The notes beneath the pieces are model-generated. The model worked only from the letters and a program-made list of their open reading frames with translations, was not told the origin of the DNA and made no database searches. Below are positions 25,036-33,181 of a DNA stretch of 51,333 nucleotides, in pieces; within the stretch, counting starts at the first letter, position 1, and each line of letters begins with the position of its first letter. Source of the DNA: an uncultured Spartobacteria bacterium (GTDB lineage Bacteria > Verrucomicrobiota > Verrucomicrobiia > Chthoniobacterales > Chthoniobacteraceae); contig CAIRYQ010000037.1 in assembly GCA_903882875.1 (NCBI GenBank), forward strand, positions 1 through 51,333, read 5' to 3'. A program made the position numbers and the translations under genes.

Positions 25036-25136
25036 CACCCAGCGCAGATGAGCCTGTCGTCGCACTCTGCGAGTTTGAGCGCGATCCCGAACTGCAAGAT
25101 GATTTGCCACTTTTCTTGTACATTTTCACCCGCACC

Positions 25137-25478
25137 ATGAGCGCCGCAAAAACCATCGTCCTTCTCATCCTCTCCAATGTCTTCATGACCTTCGCGTGGT
25201 ATGCGCACCTGCGCGAGCTGCGCGCGAAGCCGCTCATCATCGCGATCCTCGCGAGCTGGGGCATCGCGCTTTTTGAATACGCATTGCAGGTGCCGGCGAA
25301 CCGCATCGGCTTCGGCATGTTCACGCTGCCGCAACTCAAAATCATGCAGGAGGTGATCACGCTCGCGGTCTTCGTGCCGTTCGCAGTGCTCTACATGCGC
25401 ACGCCGCTCTCGCTGAATTTCCTCTGGGCCGGACTGTGTCTCGTCGGCGCAGTGTTCTTTATTTTCCGCGCCGCGTGA
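25137..25478 (+). CDS. DMT family protein (DUF486)
   Basis: A 113-residue four-helix membrane protein: MSAAKTIVLLILSNVFMTFA, WYAHLRELRAKPLIIAIL, LFEYALQVPANRIG, and a last helix ending FIFRAA. The WYAHL and FEYALQVPANRIG motifs are characteristic of DUF486, a small relative of drug/metabolite transporters. Transport substrate unknown. It follows the DUF4912 gene by 101 nt; the intervening stretch may be a frameshifted extension of that gene. Confidence 0.88.
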   Translation: MSAAKTIVLLILSNVFMTFAWYAHLRELRAKPLIIAILASWGIALFEYALQVPANRIGFGMFTLPQLKIMQEVITLAVFVPFAVLYMRTPLSLNFLWAGLCLVGAVFFIFRAA

Positions 25479-25564
25479 TTTCCCTGATGCCGCAAAGAAA
25501 GACGCGCCAAACCCGCGAACCGATGCACACTCGGCCCCCGGAACTCCTCACCCGCATGATTCCC

Positions 25565-26641
25565 ATGAAACAAATCCTCGCCGTTCTCCTCGTGTCGTTC
25601 GCCGTCCCGCCTGCGCTGATTCGCGCAGCCGACGCACCGCTCACTTTCAACGACCCGAAGCCGCAGCGCTACGAACTCACCGCGCGTGCCAGCGTGATCG
25701 ATCCGCGCGCGAAGCCGCATCCCGAGATTGATTTCGTCTTTGAAAAAGGCGGCAAGCCCGCAGACGTGGAGAACGCCACGGTGGACACGCGCGTGAAGCC
25801 GCAGGGCAAGCTCATGATCTGGCTCATGGGCAACAGCGCGCCGCTCTTCGAGCGCGTGAACAGCTACGGCATTCACGCCATCCGCGTGCATTACGCGAAC
25901 GGATGGTTCGGAAAATTTGGCAACACATCGCCGGGCGACGACGGCCAGCTCCTCGGCAAAATCCGCCTCGAAGCCGCGACCGGCGAGGACGCGAGCCCGC
26001 TCGTGGAAATCCCGAAGCCCGACGGCATGATGGAGCGCGCGCTGCAATTCGTAAAATGGCTCGCGAAGGAAAACCCGCAGGCGCGCTGGGATTATTTTCT
26101 CACGCCGGATGGAAAATCGCTGCGCTGGGATCGCGTGATCATCTCGGGCAGTTCGCACGGCAGCACGACCGCCGCGCGCTTTGCGAAGCAGGTGAAAGTG
26201 GACCGCGTCGTGATGTTCTGCGGCCCGCGCGATCAGCTCGAGTCGTGGCAGTCGCTGCCATCGGCGACGCCGGCGAACCGCTGGTTCGCATTCAGCCACG
26301 TCCTCGACGGCGGATGGACCGGCGGCCACTACTGCCGCTCGTGGGAGATGATCGGACTAAATCAGTTCGGCCCCATCGTGCCAGTGGACACATCGAAGCC
26401 ACCCTACGGCAACACGCGCCGCCTCACGACCGACGCCGATGTGAAGGGCGACGACAAGCGCGCCCACAGCTCCGTGACGCCCGGCGGTGCGGCGGTGAAG
26501 GACGCGTCTGGAAAATTCGTCCACGAGGACGTGTGGCGGTATCTTTTCAACCAGCCCGTCGAGTTGATCGGCCAGCCCGTGCCGCACGATCCCGGCTGCG
26601 AAATGGATCTCCGAGGCAAGGAAAAAAAGGCGAAGAAGTAA
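25565..26641 (+). CDS. Secreted alpha/beta-hydrolase-type protein (BPSS1187-like)
   Basis: A 358-residue protein with a signal peptide (MKQILAVLLVSFAVPPALIRAADA). A nucleophile elbow G-S-S-H-G lies at 195-199 (Ser197 candidate) after VIIS, and the surrounding order of strands fits an alpha/beta hydrolase. His candidates occur in FSHVLDGGWTGGHYC and in the late PVPHDPG. It resembles the BPSS1187 family of exported hydrolases of unknown substrate. ATG 25556 is also in frame and only 9 nt upstream. The tail is lysine rich. No terminator with T-run follows. Confidence 0.7.
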   Translation: MKQILAVLLVSFAVPPALIRAADAPLTFNDPKPQRYELTARASVIDPRAKPHPEIDFVFEKGGKPADVENATVDTRVKPQGKLMIWLMGNSAPLFERVNSYGIHAIRVHYANGWFGKFGNTSPGDDGQLLGKIRLEAATGEDASPLVEIPKPDGMMERALQFVKWLAKENPQARWDYFLTPDGKSLRWDRVIISGSSHGSTTAARFAKQVKVDRVVMFCGPRDQLESWQSLPSATPANRWFAFSHVLDGGWTGGHYCRSWEMIGLNQFGPIVPVDTSKPPYGNTRRLTTDADVKGDDKRAHSSVTPGGAAVKDASGKFVHEDVWRYLFNQPVELIGQPVPHDPGCEMDLRGKEKKAKK

Positions 26642-27067
26642 GCCAAGCTTGCAGCGCTCGCGCGGGCGAGCACAGCGGAGTGCGGGAGGCGCATCCGGCC
26701 TGTCACAATTCCCGGATACCTTCACCCTGCGGGCGCACGCGACTGCAGTTGTGCATGCGCGGCGGTGCGGGCGGACGAACCACATCCCTCCGCACAAAAA
26801 ACCGACCCACGCAGTCACAGGCGCGGCCACGGATCTTCCGGCATCATCGCGGCTGCCGTTCGGAATTTCGATGTTAAATTTTTAACACCTGCGCGGAGGG
26901 GATCGCGGAGCAGCACGATCATCCATCCCGAGTCCCGCGCGGTTTTTCCCGCAGAAAAGTTCGCCGCGCGGCACAAAAATCCACCCTGAAAACGACCCGC
27001 TTTACCTCGTAAATTCCGCCATTTTCCACTTGTCCCGCCCCGCCGCCCCGCATATCACGCCGCTCGT
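26642..27067. other. Intergenic region without a supported gene
   Basis: The 426 nt hold only short, low-quality reading frames. A 6-bp hairpin GCTCGC/GCGAGC (26656-26671) lies just after the hydrolase gene but has no T-run. A short AT patch near 26868-26885 (AATTTCGATGTTAAATTTT) is the only compositional feature; the SWIB promoter should lie between 26880 and 27060. Confidence 0.4.
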
Positions 27068-27349
27068 ATGGCTACCAAACCCAAAAAATCCACCCGTAAA
27101 CCGAACGCCGCATTCATGAAGCCCGTCACGCCTGACGCGCTTCTGGCTGTGATCGTCGGATCCAAACCCCTCCCCCGCACCGAGCTCACCAAGAAGCTCT
27201 GGGTGTACATCAAGAAAAACAAACTGCAGGGCGAAAAAGTGAAGACCGAGATCAATGCCGACGCCGCGCTGAAGGCAGTCTTCGGCGGCAAGGCGAAGGT
27301 CTCCATGTTCGAGATGACGAAGCTCGTCTCGAAGCACGTCAAGGCCTAG
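27068..27349 (+). CDS. SWIB/MDM2 domain protein
   Basis: A 93-residue protein: a basic N-terminal tail (MATKPKKSTRKPNAAFMKP) then one SWIB domain with PVTPDALLAVIVGSKPLPR, the conserved ELTKKLWVYIKKNKLQ helix pair and a closing FEMTKLVSKHVKA. SWIB is mainly eukaryotic (chromatin remodelling) but also occurs in Chlamydiae and some other PVC bacteria. The role here is probably DNA or chromatin-like binding, inferred from the basic tail. It stands alone with a strong hairpin after it. Confidence 0.9.
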   Translation: MATKPKKSTRKPNAAFMKPVTPDALLAVIVGSKPLPRTELTKKLWVYIKKNKLQGEKVKTEINADAALKAVFGGKAKVSMFEMTKLVSKHVKA

Positions 27350-27359
27350 TCCGCCCGTT

Positions 27360-27408
27360 AGCAAACGGGAGGCGGATCAGCCCTGCCGATCCGCCTCCCG
27401 GGTTTGCT
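27360..27408 (+). terminator. Hairpin terminator after the SWIB gene
   Basis: A 12-bp perfect stem (GGGAGGCGGATC at 27367-27378 with its inverse at 27388-27399), extended by AGCAAAC against GTTTGCT after a small bulge. The T-run is short (TTT), so termination may be only partial. Confidence 0.75.
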
Positions 27409-27887
27409 GCGGATGATCGGAGCACACGAGCGAAGCGGGGCCGCATGATTGCGAGTCTCGCCAGAAAAAGAAATGGTCGCGTGTGACCGTGGCCTGAATC
27501 AGACTGCCTCTTTTTAATAACTAGAGCGTCCTCATTGCTGTTCCCCCGGTGATGCTGCCCCGGCAATTTTGCCGGCGTTTCCCATTTCCTCGTGAAGCGG
27601 GTGTGGTGTTGCTGTGGACACGGCAGGTCGCTCGGTGCCATCCGGGCTAAACCTTCCATCTGGTGATAGCACGATCGATCCTGTGCCCATACGGATCGGA
27701 CACCTCCGACGGCGCGGCGCGCAGTCGAAGCGGCGCCTGCTGTAGCGGGCTGTTCCAAACTCGGGATTCCTGACATGAGAGGCGATCGGCGCTGAATTTT
27801 TTACCACAGCACCCCGTCTTGAGCTTCGCGTTTTTGAAGCACGCGTTTTTGAATTGTCCGCACAGTCCACCCGCTTAACATGTCGCA
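27409..27887. other. Intergenic region without a supported gene
   Basis: 479 nt between SWIB and deoC. Open frames on both strands lack start signals, family resemblance or the codon bias of neighbours. No repeat or terminator beyond the one after SWIB stands out. The deoC promoter and leader should lie near its right end. Confidence 0.4.
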
Positions 27888-28823
27888 ATGCCCATCGCTC
27901 CCCCTGGTGCCCTTCGCCGACTGATTGATGATGTCGGCCCCGTGGATGCCATCGGCGTCGAGGAGCGCGTGGCGAAGTATGCGACGCGGAGCATCAAGAA
28001 AAAGTCGAAGCTCTTCGGCCTGAAGCTCGCGGTCTCGATGATCGATCTCACGACGCTCGAAGGAAAGGACACGCCGGGAAAAATCGCGTCGCTCTGCCGC
28101 AAGGCGATCACGCCGCACGAGGGCATGGACGTGCCGAGCACGGCGGCGGTGTGCGTGTATCCCGCGATGGTGAAGCACGCGAAAAAGCATGTGACCGGGA
28201 CGACGGTGAAAGTGGCGTCGGTCGCGACGGCGTTTCCCTCGGGACAGGCACCGCTGAAGACGCGCATCGCGGAAGTGCGCGCGGCGGTCGGCGATGGTGC
28301 GGATGAGATTGACATGGTGATCAACCGCGGCGCGTTCCTCGCGGGCGAACTCGCGCTCGTGCAGGATGAGATCGCACAAGTCGTCGAGGCGTGCGGCGAC
28401 GCCACGCTGAAGGTGATTTTCGAGGCGAGCGAACTGGAGACGTATGACAACATCCGCGCGGCGTCGTTCCTCGCGATGCGCGTGCTGCGGCCCGGCGATT
28501 TCATCAAGACGAGCACGGGCAAGACCTCGGCGAATGCGACGCTCGGCAACAACCAGGTGATGATCGAGGCCATCCGCGATTTTTACCTCGATACGGGCGT
28601 GGCCATTTCCATGAAGCCCGCTGGCGGCATCCGCACGGCGAAGCAGGCGCTGCACTTCCTCATCGCGATCAAGGAGACGCTCGGCGACGCGTGGCTGCAC
28701 CATTCGCGCTACCGCTTCGGCGCATCCGCGCTGCTGAATGATCTGCTGCGGCAGATTGAAAAGGAGCGCACCGGCGCGTATCAGGCGCCGTATGTGTTCA
28801 GTGACGCCACGGAGGGATATTGA
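27888..28823 (+). CDS. deoC: Deoxyribose-phosphate aldolase
   Basis: A 311-residue class I aldolase that splits deoxyribose 5-phosphate into glyceraldehyde 3-phosphate and acetaldehyde. The Schiff-base lysine is in DFIKTSTGKT (Lys207), with Asp142 in EIDMVIN and Lys243 in SMKPAGGIRT. The N-terminus carries about 45 extra residues compared with the short bacterial enzymes, typical of the longer clade. Two small lower-GC genes follow, then two aldehyde dehydrogenase genes in the same direction. The oxidation of acetaldehyde by the ALDH is a natural reading of the order. Confidence 0.95.
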   Translation: MPIAPPGALRRLIDDVGPVDAIGVEERVAKYATRSIKKKSKLFGLKLAVSMIDLTTLEGKDTPGKIASLCRKAITPHEGMDVPSTAAVCVYPAMVKHAKKHVTGTTVKVASVATAFPSGQAPLKTRIAEVRAAVGDGADEIDMVINRGAFLAGELALVQDEIAQVVEACGDATLKVIFEASELETYDNIRAASFLAMRVLRPGDFIKTSTGKTSANATLGNNQVMIEAIRDFYLDTGVAISMKPAGGIRTAKQALHFLIAIKETLGDAWLHHSRYRFGASALLNDLLRQIEKERTGAYQAPYVFSDATEGY

Positions 28824-28855
28824 AATGTTAGGCGTTGCTACGCACCATCCCATTT

Positions 28856-29113
28856 ATGGACACAGAACCAATAATCCAGACAAGCATCGCCGAGTCGCGC
28901 ATCAACGGACACATCATCAAGCTGAACCGGCCCAATGAAGGACTCATCGCCGTTGACGCCATGCTGGAAGTCTGGCCGCGTGAGAGTGGCATCGTCGTGA
29001 TGCCCGTTGCACCATACGATATTCATTCACTCGGCTCACGACCTTTGCGAGTCACCGAGTATGGCGCGCTCACTCAAGAAGAGTTCGACCATTATTTTCC
29101 ATCCACCGTATGA
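28856..29113 (+). CDS. Small hypothetical protein (lower GC)
   Basis: An 85-residue ORF, start MDTEPIIQTSIAESRINGH. It has no signal peptide or membrane span and a mixed alpha/beta look. Its last codons overlap the start of the next gene (ATGA at 29110), so the pair is translationally coupled. GC is visibly below that of deoC and the ALDH genes, which suggests acquisition as a unit. An upstream TTG at 28835 is in frame but ATG is preferred. No family recognised. Confidence 0.55.
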   Translation: MDTEPIIQTSIAESRINGHIIKLNRPNEGLIAVDAMLEVWPRESGIVVMPVAPYDIHSLGSRPLRVTEYGALTQEEFDHYFPSTV

Positions 29114-29643
29114 AAACCAACCTCTGTGGAAAAGTCGCTTATCTAATCGGAACCTTCACTTGCGCGTTATGTTCACTTGCCTCCGCAGAATCGCCCGTCG
29201 AAGTCGTATTGCTTTTGATGGGCAGTTATGAGAATGGATTTTTCATCGGAGACATTTGGCTCCGCGCCAGGTTCAAGAACAATAGCACTAAGGCGTTCTC
29301 AATGGCATCTGCTTTTATCACCCCCAAAGAGTTCAAGGTCGTCCCACCTAAAGACAAAGACCATGAAGCATATCCCACCATCGGCTTGAAAGTCCTAAGT
29401 CCAGATATTTTGACCTATCCATCCGAAACCAGTCCGTGGAAGCCGGGCGATATTGTCACACTGACACGTGATTTTCACCCGTTCGGCGCAGACTCGGAAA
29501 AATCCAAAAACTACGAACAATCGAACCGGGATATGTTCGAGTATTTCACTGTAAAGCTGAAACTGCAGCCCAATGAACTCCTGAATGTCACTAAGCTTGT
29601 AAATTTTCTTTGGGTCTCCGCAACACCTGCCAAATGGAAATGA
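29110..29643 (+). CDS. Secreted hypothetical protein (lower GC)
   Basis: A 177-residue ORF with an N-terminal signal peptide (hydrophobic LIGTFTCALCSLASA then cleavage near residue 26). The mature part has beta-type segments (GDIWLRARFKNNSTKAFSM, DIVTLTRDFHPFG), suggestive of an Ig-like or DUF-type periplasmic domain. It is coupled by ATGA overlap to the preceding small gene. The two genes interrupt the deoC-ALDH order. Function unknown. Confidence 0.6.
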   Translation: MKTNLCGKVAYLIGTFTCALCSLASAESPVEVVLLLMGSYENGFFIGDIWLRARFKNNSTKAFSMASAFITPKEFKVVPPKDKDHEAYPTIGLKVLSPDILTYPSETSPWKPGDIVTLTRDFHPFGADSEKSKNYEQSNRDMFEYFTVKLKLQPNELLNVTKLVNFLWVSATPAKWK

Positions 29644-29672
29644 CCACAATTTGACTCCATAGAAAAGGTCCG

Positions 29673-31172
29673 ATGCCCAAGACCCCCGTCAAAAAATCCG
29701 CTCCACGCCGCGCGTCCGCGCGCGAACTTGTCTTCGGCGACCTGTGGGAATTCGATCCCGCGCCGGAGACGGCGGATCCGAAGCTGAAGAAACGCTACGA
29801 CCTTTTCATCGGTGGCGAATTCGTCGCACCGAAAAGCGGAAAATATTTCCCGACGATCAGCCCCGGCAACGAGGCGAAGCTCGCGGACATCGCGCTCGCG
29901 GGCGCGGCGGATGTGGACGCGGCGTTTCAGTCGGCGCAGAAGGCGTTCGACGGCGCGTGGGGAAAAATGGCGGGCAGCGAGCGGGGCAAATACATCTACC
30001 GCATCGCGCGGCTGCTGCAGGATCGCGCGCGCGAATTTGCCGTGGCGGAGACGATGGACGGCGGCAAGCCGATCAAGGAATCGCGCGACTTCGACGTGCC
30101 GATGGCGGCGGCGCATTTCTTCTACCACGCGGGCTGGGCGGACAAGCTCGACTGCCTCGCGCCGGGCCGCCGCGTCGCGCCGCACGGCGTGGTCGGGCAG
30201 GTCATCCCATGGAATTTCCCACTGCTCATGCTCGCGTGGAAAATCGCGCCCGCGCTCGCGGCGGGGAACACCGTCGTGCTCAAGCCCGCCGAGACCACGA
30301 GCACCACCGCGCTGAAGTTTGGCGAGATTTTGCAGGAGGCCGGATTGCCACCGGGCGTGGTGAACATCGTCGCAGGCGCGGGCGAGACCGGCGCGGCGGT
30401 GATGACGCATCCGCTCGCCGCGAAGGTCGCCTTCACCGGCTCGACGGAGGTCGGCAAAATCATCATGCGCTCGCTCGCGGGCACCGACAAAAAGATGACG
30501 ATGGAACTCGGCGGCAAGGCCGCGAACATCATCTTCGACGACGCGCCGCTCGACCAGGCCGTCGAGGGAATCGTGAACGGCATTTTCTTCAACCAGGGCC
30601 ACGTGTGCTGCGCAGGTTCGCGATTGCTCGTGCAGGAAAGTGTCGCGGCGACCGTGCTCGCGAAACTCAAGCGCCGCATCGCCGTGCTGCGTGTGGGCGA
30701 TCCGCTCGACAAGAACACGGACCTCGGTGCGATCAATTCGCGCGAGCAACTCGATCGGATCACCGCGCTCGTGCAGAGCGGCGTGGACGAGGGCGCGGAG
30801 ATGTTCCAGCACGCGTGCAAGCTGCCCGCGAAGGGATTTTATTTCCGCCCGACGGTTTTCTCGGGCGTCACGCAGAGCCATCGCATCGCGCGGGAGGAAA
30901 TTTTCGGCCCCGTGCTGAGCGTGCTCACTTTCCGCACCGTCGAGGAGGCAATCGAGAAGGCGAATAATACGGCGTTCGGCCTCAGCGCCGGCGTGTGGAC
31001 CGACAAAGGCTCGCGCATTTTGAAAATGAGCACCGAGCTGAAGGCGGGCGTCGTGTGGGCGAACACGTTCAACAAATTCGATCCCGCGTCGCCCTTCGGC
31101 GGATACAAGGAGAGCGGCTTCGGACGGGAGGGCGGCAGGCAGGGGCTGCTCGACTACTGCAAACTCATCTGA
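29673..31172 (+). CDS. Aldehyde dehydrogenase (full length)
   Basis: A 499-residue NAD(P)-dependent ALDH. PWNFPLLMLAWKIAPALAAG with Asn181, the VVLKPAE strand (Lys204), GSTEVGK (256-262), the general-base Glu278 in MELGGK and the nucleophile Cys312 in NQGHVCCAGSR are all present. The C-terminal FGPVLSVLTF and NTFNKFDPASPFGGYKESG segments complete it. A likely substrate is acetaldehyde from DeoC, inferred from order. It starts 29 nt after the secreted lower-GC gene and is followed by the half-length ALDH 8 nt later. Confidence 0.95.
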   Translation: MPKTPVKKSAPRRASARELVFGDLWEFDPAPETADPKLKKRYDLFIGGEFVAPKSGKYFPTISPGNEAKLADIALAGAADVDAAFQSAQKAFDGAWGKMAGSERGKYIYRIARLLQDRAREFAVAETMDGGKPIKESRDFDVPMAAAHFFYHAGWADKLDCLAPGRRVAPHGVVGQVIPWNFPLLMLAWKIAPALAAGNTVVLKPAETTSTTALKFGEILQEAGLPPGVVNIVAGAGETGAAVMTHPLAAKVAFTGSTEVGKIIMRSLAGTDKKMTMELGGKAANIIFDDAPLDQAVEGIVNGIFFNQGHVCCAGSRLLVQESVAATVLAKLKRRIAVLRVGDPLDKNTDLGAINSREQLDRITALVQSGVDEGAEMFQHACKLPAKGFYFRPTVFSGVTQSHRIAREEIFGPVLSVLTFRTVEEAIEKANNTAFGLSAGVWTDKGSRILKMSTELKAGVVWANTFNKFDPASPFGGYKESGFGREGGRQGLLDYCKLI

Positions 31173-31180
31173 TCACGACC

Positions 31181-32050
31181 ATGGCCTCACGACTTCCAAT
31201 AACCAAGACGCCGAAATGCTACGTCGGCGGCGCGTTCATCCGCAGCGAGAGCGGGCGTGTCACGGCGCTGCATGATGCGCACGGGAATTTTTTCGCGAAC
31301 ATTCCGCAATGCACCCGGAAAGATCTGCGCAATGCGGTCGAGGCCGCGGCGAAGGCCGGGCTGGGCTGGGCGAAGCGCTCCGGCTACAACCGGGGCCAGA
31401 TCCTTTACCGGCTCGCCGAGATGATCGAGGCGCGCAGCGCGGAAATGGCGGAGGCCATCGCGCTCGGTGGCGCGAGCGACGCAGCGGCGGCGAAGGAAGT
31501 CAGTGCGAGCATTGACCGGCTCATCCACTACGCGGGTTGGGCGGACAAGTTTGCGCAGGTGCTCGGCAGTGTGAATCCGGTATCGTCACCGCACTTCAAT
31601 TTCACCGTGACCGAGCCGATGGGGATCATCGGCGTCATCGCGCCGGACGAAGCGCCGCTGCTCGCGCTCGTCTCGCTCATCGCGTCCGCGATTACGGGTG
31701 GAAATTCCGTCGTCGCGCTCGCATCACAGTCGCAGCCGTATCCCGCAATCGTGCTCGGTGAAATGCTCGCGACGAGCGACCTGCCCGGCGGTGTCGTGAA
31801 CATTCTCACCGGCCAGCGCAGCGAGATGCTTCCCACGTTCGCCACACACGAGCACATCCGCGCGCTGAGTGGCGTGGCGAATGCCGACGAGCGCAAGCAG
31901 CTCAAGCTCGGCGCGGCGGAGAGCGTGAAGCGCACGCGGCTGCAAAAATCCGAGGACGCCCACGATTGGTTCGCCGACAGCGCGCAGGGCGTACACGAAA
32001 TCCGCGAGCTGATCGAATTCAAGACGACGTGGCATCCCATCGGCGCTTGA
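31181..32050 (+). CDS. Half-length ALDH-like protein lacking the catalytic domain
   Basis: A 289-residue protein that covers only the N-terminal, NAD-binding half of an ALDH: YVGGAFIRSESGR, LYRLAEMIEARS, HYAGWADKFAQV, then TEPMGIIGVIAPDEAPLLAL and GGVVNILTGQRSEMLP. The strand where ALDH have VVLKPAE reads VVALASQSQP, so the conserved Lys is gone, and neither the catalytic Glu nor the Cys exists. It ends after a divergent tail rather than at a frameshift, and the codon use is intact, so it is probably a functional partner rather than a decaying copy. A subunit or regulatory role next to the full ALDH is inferred. Confidence 0.82.
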   Translation: MASRLPITKTPKCYVGGAFIRSESGRVTALHDAHGNFFANIPQCTRKDLRNAVEAAAKAGLGWAKRSGYNRGQILYRLAEMIEARSAEMAEAIALGGASDAAAAKEVSASIDRLIHYAGWADKFAQVLGSVNPVSSPHFNFTVTEPMGIIGVIAPDEAPLLALVSLIASAITGGNSVVALASQSQPYPAIVLGEMLATSDLPGGVVNILTGQRSEMLPTFATHEHIRALSGVANADERKQLKLGAAESVKRTRLQKSEDAHDWFADSAQGVHEIRELIEFKTTWHPIGA

Positions 32051-32071
32051 GCGTGGACGGCAGAGGCGAGG

Positions 32072-33019
32072 TTACTTCAGCGCCTCGTGCAGTTGGTCCG
32101 CGAGGCGGTGGCCTGCGAGTGCGATCTGCCGGTCAGCGACAGCGTGCGCCTTTTCCTCGTAGTCTGCGGGCAGCTCGCCGGCGGTCGCCTCGGTGAGACC
32201 GTAGGTGATCGTGTGCCTGCGCCATCCGTCGCTGATGGCGAGTGCGCGGCTTTCGAGGCTCCAGCTTTCCGGCGTCGTGTGGTGCGTGAGTTCGGGCAAC
32301 GCGGTGCGGGGAAATTTCGCGGCGATTTCCTGCGCCTTGCGCGATGCAGCGAGCAGCAGTGTGGTCGGCACAGGACGAAACGGCGCGGGGCCGGGGCCGA
32401 AGAGCTGATCCCAGAATGCGTGCAGCTTGATCGCGTGGCCGCCGGGCGGCTTCACCCAGGCGTTGTTGCCGCCGCGGTCGCCGTCGGGCTCCTTGAAATT
32501 GTCGTCGAACAGCGTCTCGCAGTGCATCGGCTGGTGGATGTCGCCGACGAGATGGAGCAGGAAACTGAGCATCTTTGACTGCGTGCGTGCGTCGAAGTTT
32601 TTTGTGAGATGCCGCACGGCGCGGGACGATTTCGCGATGCCGGCGAGCACGTCGTCGCCGGACGTGGGCGCGGCCTTCATCGGGAAATCCGGCGGGATGA
32701 GCGGGTAGTCCACGTAGTGCCATTCGGAGAAAGTCTCGGGGTTGTCGTGGTTGCGGATTTCGTCCGGGTAGATGCTCGCGAGCATCGCAAAAAATTTGCC
32801 GCGCGGCAGATCGGGCAGCCCGGCCTCGGGATACGCCTTTTCCCAAGTCGCAAACTTCGTGTGACTTTTCAAAATGCCGTCGAACTTCATGCGCTCCGCC
32901 TCGGTGAGCTGATCGTAGGCGAGCGCGGCGGCGATCATGTGCCCCGGCGCGCTCCACGCGAGGACGCGCATGCCGAGCGGGAGCAGAAAAATGGCGCAAG
33001 CGAGAAGGAGTCTTTTCAT
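32072..33019 (-). CDS. Secreted S1/P1 nuclease
   Basis: A 315-residue zinc nuclease of the S1/P1 family that degrades single-stranded DNA and RNA. A signal peptide ends at LA, leaving the mature Trp22 at the N-terminus, where its amino group ligates zinc. Further ligand regions are APGHM, the HLVGDIHQPMHC motif and LHAFWDQL. Length and order match the family. It would supply nucleotides or phosphate from environmental nucleic acid, fitting the nearby deoxyribose aldolase. It converges with the half ALDH gene (21 nt). Confidence 0.92.
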   Translation of the reverse strand: MKRLLLACAIFLLPLGMRVLAWSAPGHMIAAALAYDQLTEAERMKFDGILKSHTKFATWEKAYPEAGLPDLPRGKFFAMLASIYPDEIRNHDNPETFSEWHYVDYPLIPPDFPMKAAPTSGDDVLAGIAKSSRAVRHLTKNFDARTQSKMLSFLLHLVGDIHQPMHCETLFDDNFKEPDGDRGGNNAWVKPPGGHAIKLHAFWDQLFGPGPAPFRPVPTTLLLAASRKAQEIAAKFPRTALPELTHHTTPESWSLESRALAISDGWRRHTITYGLTEATAGELPADYEEKAHAVADRQIALAGHRLADQLHEALK

Positions 33020-33062
33020 GGCGAGGAGGGGATGGAAATGCTGCTCTTATTTTCTCCAGCAG

Positions 33063-33098
33063 CGGCGGCGCAGCATGTACTGACACGGTGTGCCGCCG
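33063..33098. repeat. Ten-bp hairpin between nuclease and nadA
   Basis: CGGCGGCGCA (33063-33072) pairs with TGTGCCGCCG (33089-33098), a stem of ten pairs with one G-T and a 16-nt loop. A TTTT run follows 7 nt later on the plus strand. It lies in the gap between the divergent genes; a regulatory leader hairpin or a weak terminator are both possible. Confidence 0.5.
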
Positions 33099-33181
33099 AT
33101 GCGGTTTTGTAAAACAGGAACGCGGGCGGTGTGCTACAACCGGGCCTTGAGCCGCGCGGATCGCGGACGTAGGGTGCGCCC

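Noticed and set aside
27409-27776. A minus-strand hypothetical gene between SWIB and deoC
   Set aside because: It crosses the SWIB terminator, has no ribosome site and does not look like protein-coding sequence.
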